From positions 1-17,104 of the forward strand of contig CAAFEV010000089.1 in the NCBI GenBank assembly GCA_900762005.1: a stretch of DNA of 17,104 bases, in the 5' to 3' direction. This DNA comes from an uncultured Oscillospiraceae bacterium (GTDB lineage Bacteria; Bacillota; Clostridia; Oscillospirales; Oscillospiraceae). Under the pieces are notes generated by a model that made no database searches, was not told the origin of the DNA, and was given only the letters and a program-made list of their open reading frames with translations. The translations under genes and the position numbers were made by a program. Shown in pieces: positions 13,886 through 17,104 of the stretch (positions are counted from its first letter, which is position 1; every line of letters begins with the position of its first letter).

Positions 13886-15844
13886 TTAATAATCGAGATT
13901 TTCGACATATTTCGCATTCTGCTCAATGAATTCCTTACGCGGCTCGACCTTTTCGCCCATGAGCAGGGTAAAAACCTCGTCTGCCTTGATGGCATCCTCC
14001 AGACGGATGCATTTCAGGGTACGGCAGCTCGGATCCATCGTTGTCTCCCACAGCTCGTGGGGGTTCATTTCGCCGAGACCCTTAAAGCGTGCAATATCCA
14101 CCTTCGCGTTTGGATTGTCCGCACGCAGCTCGGCGGAAAGGCGGTCGCGCTCCTCGTCGGAAAATGCCATTTTCACTGTCTTTCCGCGGGTCAGCTTGTA
14201 AAGCGGCGGCATTGCCGAATAGACATAGCCCTCCTCAATCAGCGGACGCATATAACGGAAGAAGAATGTCAGCATCAGGGTGCGGATGTGACTGCCGTCC
14301 ACATCGGCATCCGCCATAATCACGATTTTATGATAGCGGAGCTTTTCGATGTTAAATTCCTCGCCAATGCCCGCGCCGAGCGCGGTAATGACAGGCTGAA
14401 GCTTGTCGTTGCCGATAACCTTGTCCTCGCGCACACGCTCGACATTGAGCATCTTTCCCCAGAGCGGCAGAATTGCCTGAAAGCGGGAATCTCTGCCCTG
14501 TGTGGCAGAGCCGCCGGCACTGTCGCCCTCGACGATATAAATTTCTGTCAGAGACGGGTCGGTTTCGTTGCAGTCGCGCAGCTTGTCGGGCATCGCCGCG
14601 CCGCCGAGCGCGGTCTTTCTGCGCACGCTTTCGCGCGCCTTACGCGCAGCCTCACGGGCGCGGTTCGCCGTCATGGCTTTTTCCAGCACAATACGCGCCG
14701 TTGCCGGGTGCTCTTCAAAATATTCTGTAAGCTGTGCGGTCATCATGGAATCGACCAGCGTGCGGATATAGGCGTTGCCGAGCTTTGCCTTGGTCTGTCC
14801 TTCAAACTGTGCATCGGTCAGCTTGACGGAGATAATCGCGGTCAGACCCTCGCGGCAATCCTCGCCGGAGACCTTGTCGGTGTCGGCTTTAATGACGCCT
14901 GCCTTCGTGCCGTAGGCATTCATGACTCTTGTCAGCGCGGTTTTAAAGCCTGTCTCGTGCATACCGCCTTCGGGCGTATGGATGTTGTTGGCAAAGGAAA
15001 TCAGTGCCTCATTGAATGAGTCATTATATTGCAGCGCAATTTCCGCCTGTGCGCCGTTCTTGTTGCCGGAGATATAGATGACCTGCTCATGCAGCGGATT
15101 TTTATGACGGTTATGCCACGCGACAAATTCCTTGATGCCGCCCTCGTAGCACATGGAGTCGGACTTGCCGTCCCCGGTGCGCTCGTCAGCAATGGAAATA
15201 TGCAGCCCGGCGTTCAAAAACGCCTGCTCGCGCATCCGCGTGTGCAGAATTTCATAGTCGTATTCAAGTGTGTCGAACATTTCGGGGTCAGGCTTAAAGG
15301 TGACAACCGTGCCGGTTTTATCCGTGGTACCGACGATTTTCAGCTCCTGTGTAATCGCGCCGCGGGCAAAGCGCATTTCGTAAATCTTTCCGTCCTTATG
15401 CACCTGTGCCGTCAGCCATTCCGACAGCGCATTGACTACGGACGCGCCGACACCGTGCAGACCGCCGGAAACCTTATAGCCGCCGCCGCCGAATTTTCCG
15501 CCCGCGTGCAGCACAGAGAATACGACCTCAAGTGCTGGCTTTCCGGTCTGCGTCTGAATGTCCACGGGAATGCCGCGCCCGTCATCGGTGACGGTAATCG
15601 TATTGCCCGGATTAATCGTCACGGTGATATGCTTGCAGTAACCGGCAAGTGCCTCGTCAATCGAATTGTCGACAATTTCATAGACCAGGTGGTGCAGACC
15701 GCTTGCGGAGGTAGAGCCGATATACATACCGGGACGCTTCCGCACGGCCTCCAGCCCTTCGAGCACCTGAATTTGCGACGCATCGTATTCCTGACTGACC
15801 GTCGTATCCATCAGCTCTGTTTCATTTTTGATTTCTTCGGACAT
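13886..15844 (-). CDS. gyrB: DNA gyrase subunit B
   Basis: ATPase subunit of gyrase, 652 residues. The GHKL ATPase domain shows EIVDNSIDEA (Glu56 is the catalytic base), DDGRGIP (87-93) and GGLHGVG (127-133). The TOPRIM domain shows EGDSAGG (439-445), PLWGKMLNVE and DADVDG (512-517), with RFKGLGEM near the C-terminus. It has the short form without the Gram-negative insertion. A longer frame begins at 15904, but the ATG at 15844 has AGGGAG 8 nt upstream and gives the expected N-terminus, while the extra 20 residues would overlap remB. The gene lies between remB (31-nt gap) and gyrA (32-nt gap), the classic Firmicutes order. Confidence 0.98.
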   Translation of the reverse strand: MSEEIKNETELMDTTVSQEYDASQIQVLEGLEAVRKRPGMYIGSTSASGLHHLVYEIVDNSIDEALAGYCKHITVTINPGNTITVTDDGRGIPVDIQTQTGKPALEVVFSVLHAGGKFGGGGYKVSGGLHGVGASVVNALSEWLTAQVHKDGKIYEMRFARGAITQELKIVGTTDKTGTVVTFKPDPEMFDTLEYDYEILHTRMREQAFLNAGLHISIADERTGDGKSDSMCYEGGIKEFVAWHNRHKNPLHEQVIYISGNKNGAQAEIALQYNDSFNEALISFANNIHTPEGGMHETGFKTALTRVMNAYGTKAGVIKADTDKVSGEDCREGLTAIISVKLTDAQFEGQTKAKLGNAYIRTLVDSMMTAQLTEYFEEHPATARIVLEKAMTANRAREAARKARESVRRKTALGGAAMPDKLRDCNETDPSLTEIYIVEGDSAGGSATQGRDSRFQAILPLWGKMLNVERVREDKVIGNDKLQPVITALGAGIGEEFNIEKLRYHKIVIMADADVDGSHIRTLMLTFFFRYMRPLIEEGYVYSAMPPLYKLTRGKTVKMAFSDEERDRLSAELRADNPNAKVDIARFKGLGEMNPHELWETTMDPSCRTLKCIRLEDAIKADEVFTLLMGEKVEPRKEFIEQNAKYVENLDY

Positions 15845-15875
15845 AGGTAATCTCCCTTGCTCAGATTGGTTATTT

Positions 15876-16130
15876 TTACTCCGCCCGCACGGTGCGTTTT
15901 TCAAGCACCGAGGCGTTGAATTGTGTCAGATAAACATGGTGCAGGCCAAATTCCTCGGTCAGTAAAAAGCTTTTGGGCAGCTCGCCGGAGACATCCACGA
16001 CCTCGCCCTGCGTCTGTGCCTCCTGTAAAAAAGCGCGGGTGTGACGTGAGCAGGTGGTGTTATCCAAGTCAAAAATACCGAGGATGCTGCTTGTCCGCAC
16101 CGCCATATCGCCGCCAATCGGTACATACAT
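15876..16130 (-). CDS. remB: RemB (YaaB)-like DUF370 protein
   Basis: The 84-residue protein starts MYVPIGGDMAVRTSSILGIF and contains DLDNTTCSR, the conserved opening of the DUF370/RemB family. It sits between recF and gyrB exactly as yaaB/remB does in Bacillus subtilis, where RemB is a small regulator linked to extracellular-matrix genes. The role in Clostridia is not established. The ATG is 9 nt after the recF stop; its ribosome binding site (GAGG) overlaps that stop codon, suggesting coupled translation. Confidence 0.9.
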   Translation of the reverse strand: MYVPIGGDMAVRTSSILGIFDLDNTTCSRHTRAFLQEAQTQGEVVDVSGELPKSFLLTEEFGLHHVYLTQFNASVLEKRTVRAE

Positions 16131-16139
16131 GGTGTTTCC

Positions 16140-17104
16140 TCACTCTCCGCCGACAATCGCGCCGTTTTCGATGCGCAGCACCTGTCCTAAGGCAGTCAGA
16201 CGGTCATTTTCGCAGCAGGTAATGAAAACCTGCCCCTTGTTCAAACGGTTAAGCACAAAATCCTGCCGTCCGGCATCCAATTCCGAGAGCACATCGTCGA
16301 GCAGCAGCAGCGGCTCTTCGCCGCAATCGCGCCGCAGCAGCTCCCGTTCGGCTAATTTAATCGCAATCGTTGCCGTGCGAAGCTGTCCCTGTGAGGCAAA
16401 GCGGCTCATGGAAAGACCGTTCAGCGTGGCTTCGAAATCGTCCTTATGCGGTCCGGAGAGGCACTGCGCGCTCTCTAATTCCGCACGCTCGTGCGTTTTT
16501 TGGTGCTCATTGAGCTGCGCACGCAGTGTTTCCAGCGGCGCGAAGGGGTCATCCACTGTTGAAACCGTCTGATAAACCAACCGAAGCTGCTCCTTGTCGC
16601 CGGAAAACTCCGCATGAAACTGCGCAGCACTCTGCTCCAACGCCTGCAAATAGCGGGCGCGGTAGGAAATCAGCAGCGCACCGACCTGCACCATCCGCGC
16701 ATTGTACTCCGGCAACACGGCAAGCAGAGACGGTGTTTCATAACGCTCGCGCAGCATTGCCGCTTTCCGGTCGAGCAAACGGTGATACTCCGCCAGTGCC
16801 AGCTCATAATTCGGGCGCAGCTGGCAAATTACGTTGTCAAGCAGCTTTCTTCGCGGCTGCGCTCCCTTTTTCAATACAGTCAAATCGTCGGGGTAAAACA
16901 ACACGCTTGGCAGAACGCCCGAAAACGCACCGGCGGTTTTTTGTTTTACGCCGTTTAAATAAAGCTGACGAACTCTGCGGTCTTGAAATAAAACCGCACG
17001 CAGCGTCTGCTCCCGCTCTTGTGCTGTGACCGATGCGCACAGCTCGGTAAACTCCGCCCCAAAGGAAATCAGTGCCTGCTCGTTTCGGGCACGGAAGGAT
17101 CTAC
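16140..17104 (-). CDS. recF: RecF recombination/replication-repair protein, 5' end outside window
   Basis: The frame is open to the right edge, giving 320 C-terminal residues. Full RecF is about 360-370, so roughly the first 45 residues, including Walker A, are missing. The visible start reads RSFRARNEQALISFG, typical of RecF. LFYPDDLTVLKKGAQPRRK follows (an ATG inside this stretch at 16904 is internal, not the start). LSGPHKDDF, SQGQLRTATIAIKLAE (the ABC-type signature) and LLLLDDVLSELD (Walker B and D-loop) complete the SMC-like ATPase. RecF binds DNA with RecO/RecR to load RecA at gaps. It heads the recF-remB-gyrB-gyrA cluster; dnaA and dnaN commonly precede it beyond the edge. Confidence 0.96.
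   Translation of the reverse strand, partial: RSFRARNEQALISFGAEFTELCASVTAQEREQTLRAVLFQDRRVRQLYLNGVKQKTAGAFSGVLPSVLFYPDDLTVLKKGAQPRRKLLDNVICQLRPNYELALAEYHRLLDRKAAMLRERYETPSLLAVLPEYNARMVQVGALLISYRARYLQALEQSAAQFHAEFSGDKEQLRLVYQTVSTVDDPFAPLETLRAQLNEHQKTHERAELESAQCLSGPHKDDFEATLNGLSMSRFASQGQLRTATIAIKLAERELLRRDCGEEPLLLLDDVLSELDAGRQDFVLNRLNKGQVFITCCENDRLTALGQVLRIENGAIVGGE

Noticed and set aside
13667..15019. 450-codon open frame on the plus strand opposite gyrB/gyrA
   Set aside because: It lies antisense to highly conserved gyrase coding sequence, spans the gyrB-gyrA gap, has no recognisable domain and is explained by codon bias on the opposite strand.
15029..15850. 273-codon plus-strand frame opposite gyrB
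   Set aside because: It is antisense to the GyrB ATPase domain, with no ribosome binding site or motif of its own.
15845..15904. 20-residue N-terminal extension of GyrB
   Set aside because: The internal ATG at 15844 has a good ribosome binding site and matches the usual GyrB start; the longer form would overlap remB.

Overview
The window looks like a chromosomal housekeeping segment from an endospore-forming, moderately GC-rich member of the Clostridia, probably related to the Oscillospiraceae/Ruminococcaceae. The evidence is the recF-remB-gyrB-gyrA order typical of Firmicutes, a DivIVA gene next to a T-box-controlled ileS, a SpoIVB sporulation protease, strong AGGAGG-type ribosome binding sites and intrinsic terminators. 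I cannot name the genus. I see no phage, plasmid, IS, CRISPR, tRNA or rRNA in the window.

Left part, plus strand (1-3971): a DivIVA-domain protein with a very acidic tail, then a complete isoleucine-type T-box riboswitch (specifier ATC, tRNA-end-binding TGGT, terminator), then a small palindromic repeat and ileS. Uncharged tRNA-Ile should allow read-through into ileS.

Middle, minus strand (3949-9430): spoIVB converges on ileS. Its frame runs through a bidirectional terminator and a 13-bp palindrome and ends inside ileS. A candidate forespore (sigma-G) promoter lies just upstream of it. Next comes an apparent three-gene operon with an extended -10 promoter and a strong terminator. It encodes two halves of a heterodimeric ABC exporter, with one degenerate ATP site, and a DUF2461 protein.

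Right part, minus strand (9490-17104): the genes, in transcription order, are recF (5' end outside the window), remB, gyrB, gyrA, a two-pass YcxB-like membrane protein and hemW, ending in a hairpin terminator. Gaps are short (3-32 nt) and gyrA overlaps the membrane-protein gene by ATGA, so this is probably one operon. In most Firmicutes recF follows dnaA-dnaN, so the replication origin may lie beyond the right edge; that is inference only.

Most of the window is ordinary. I found no convincing undescribed system. The best items for a second look are the spoIVB 3' end, the intergenic palindromes, the non-canonical KMSKS loop of IleRS, the Gly at the quinolone-contact position of GyrA, and the membrane protein coupled to gyrA.
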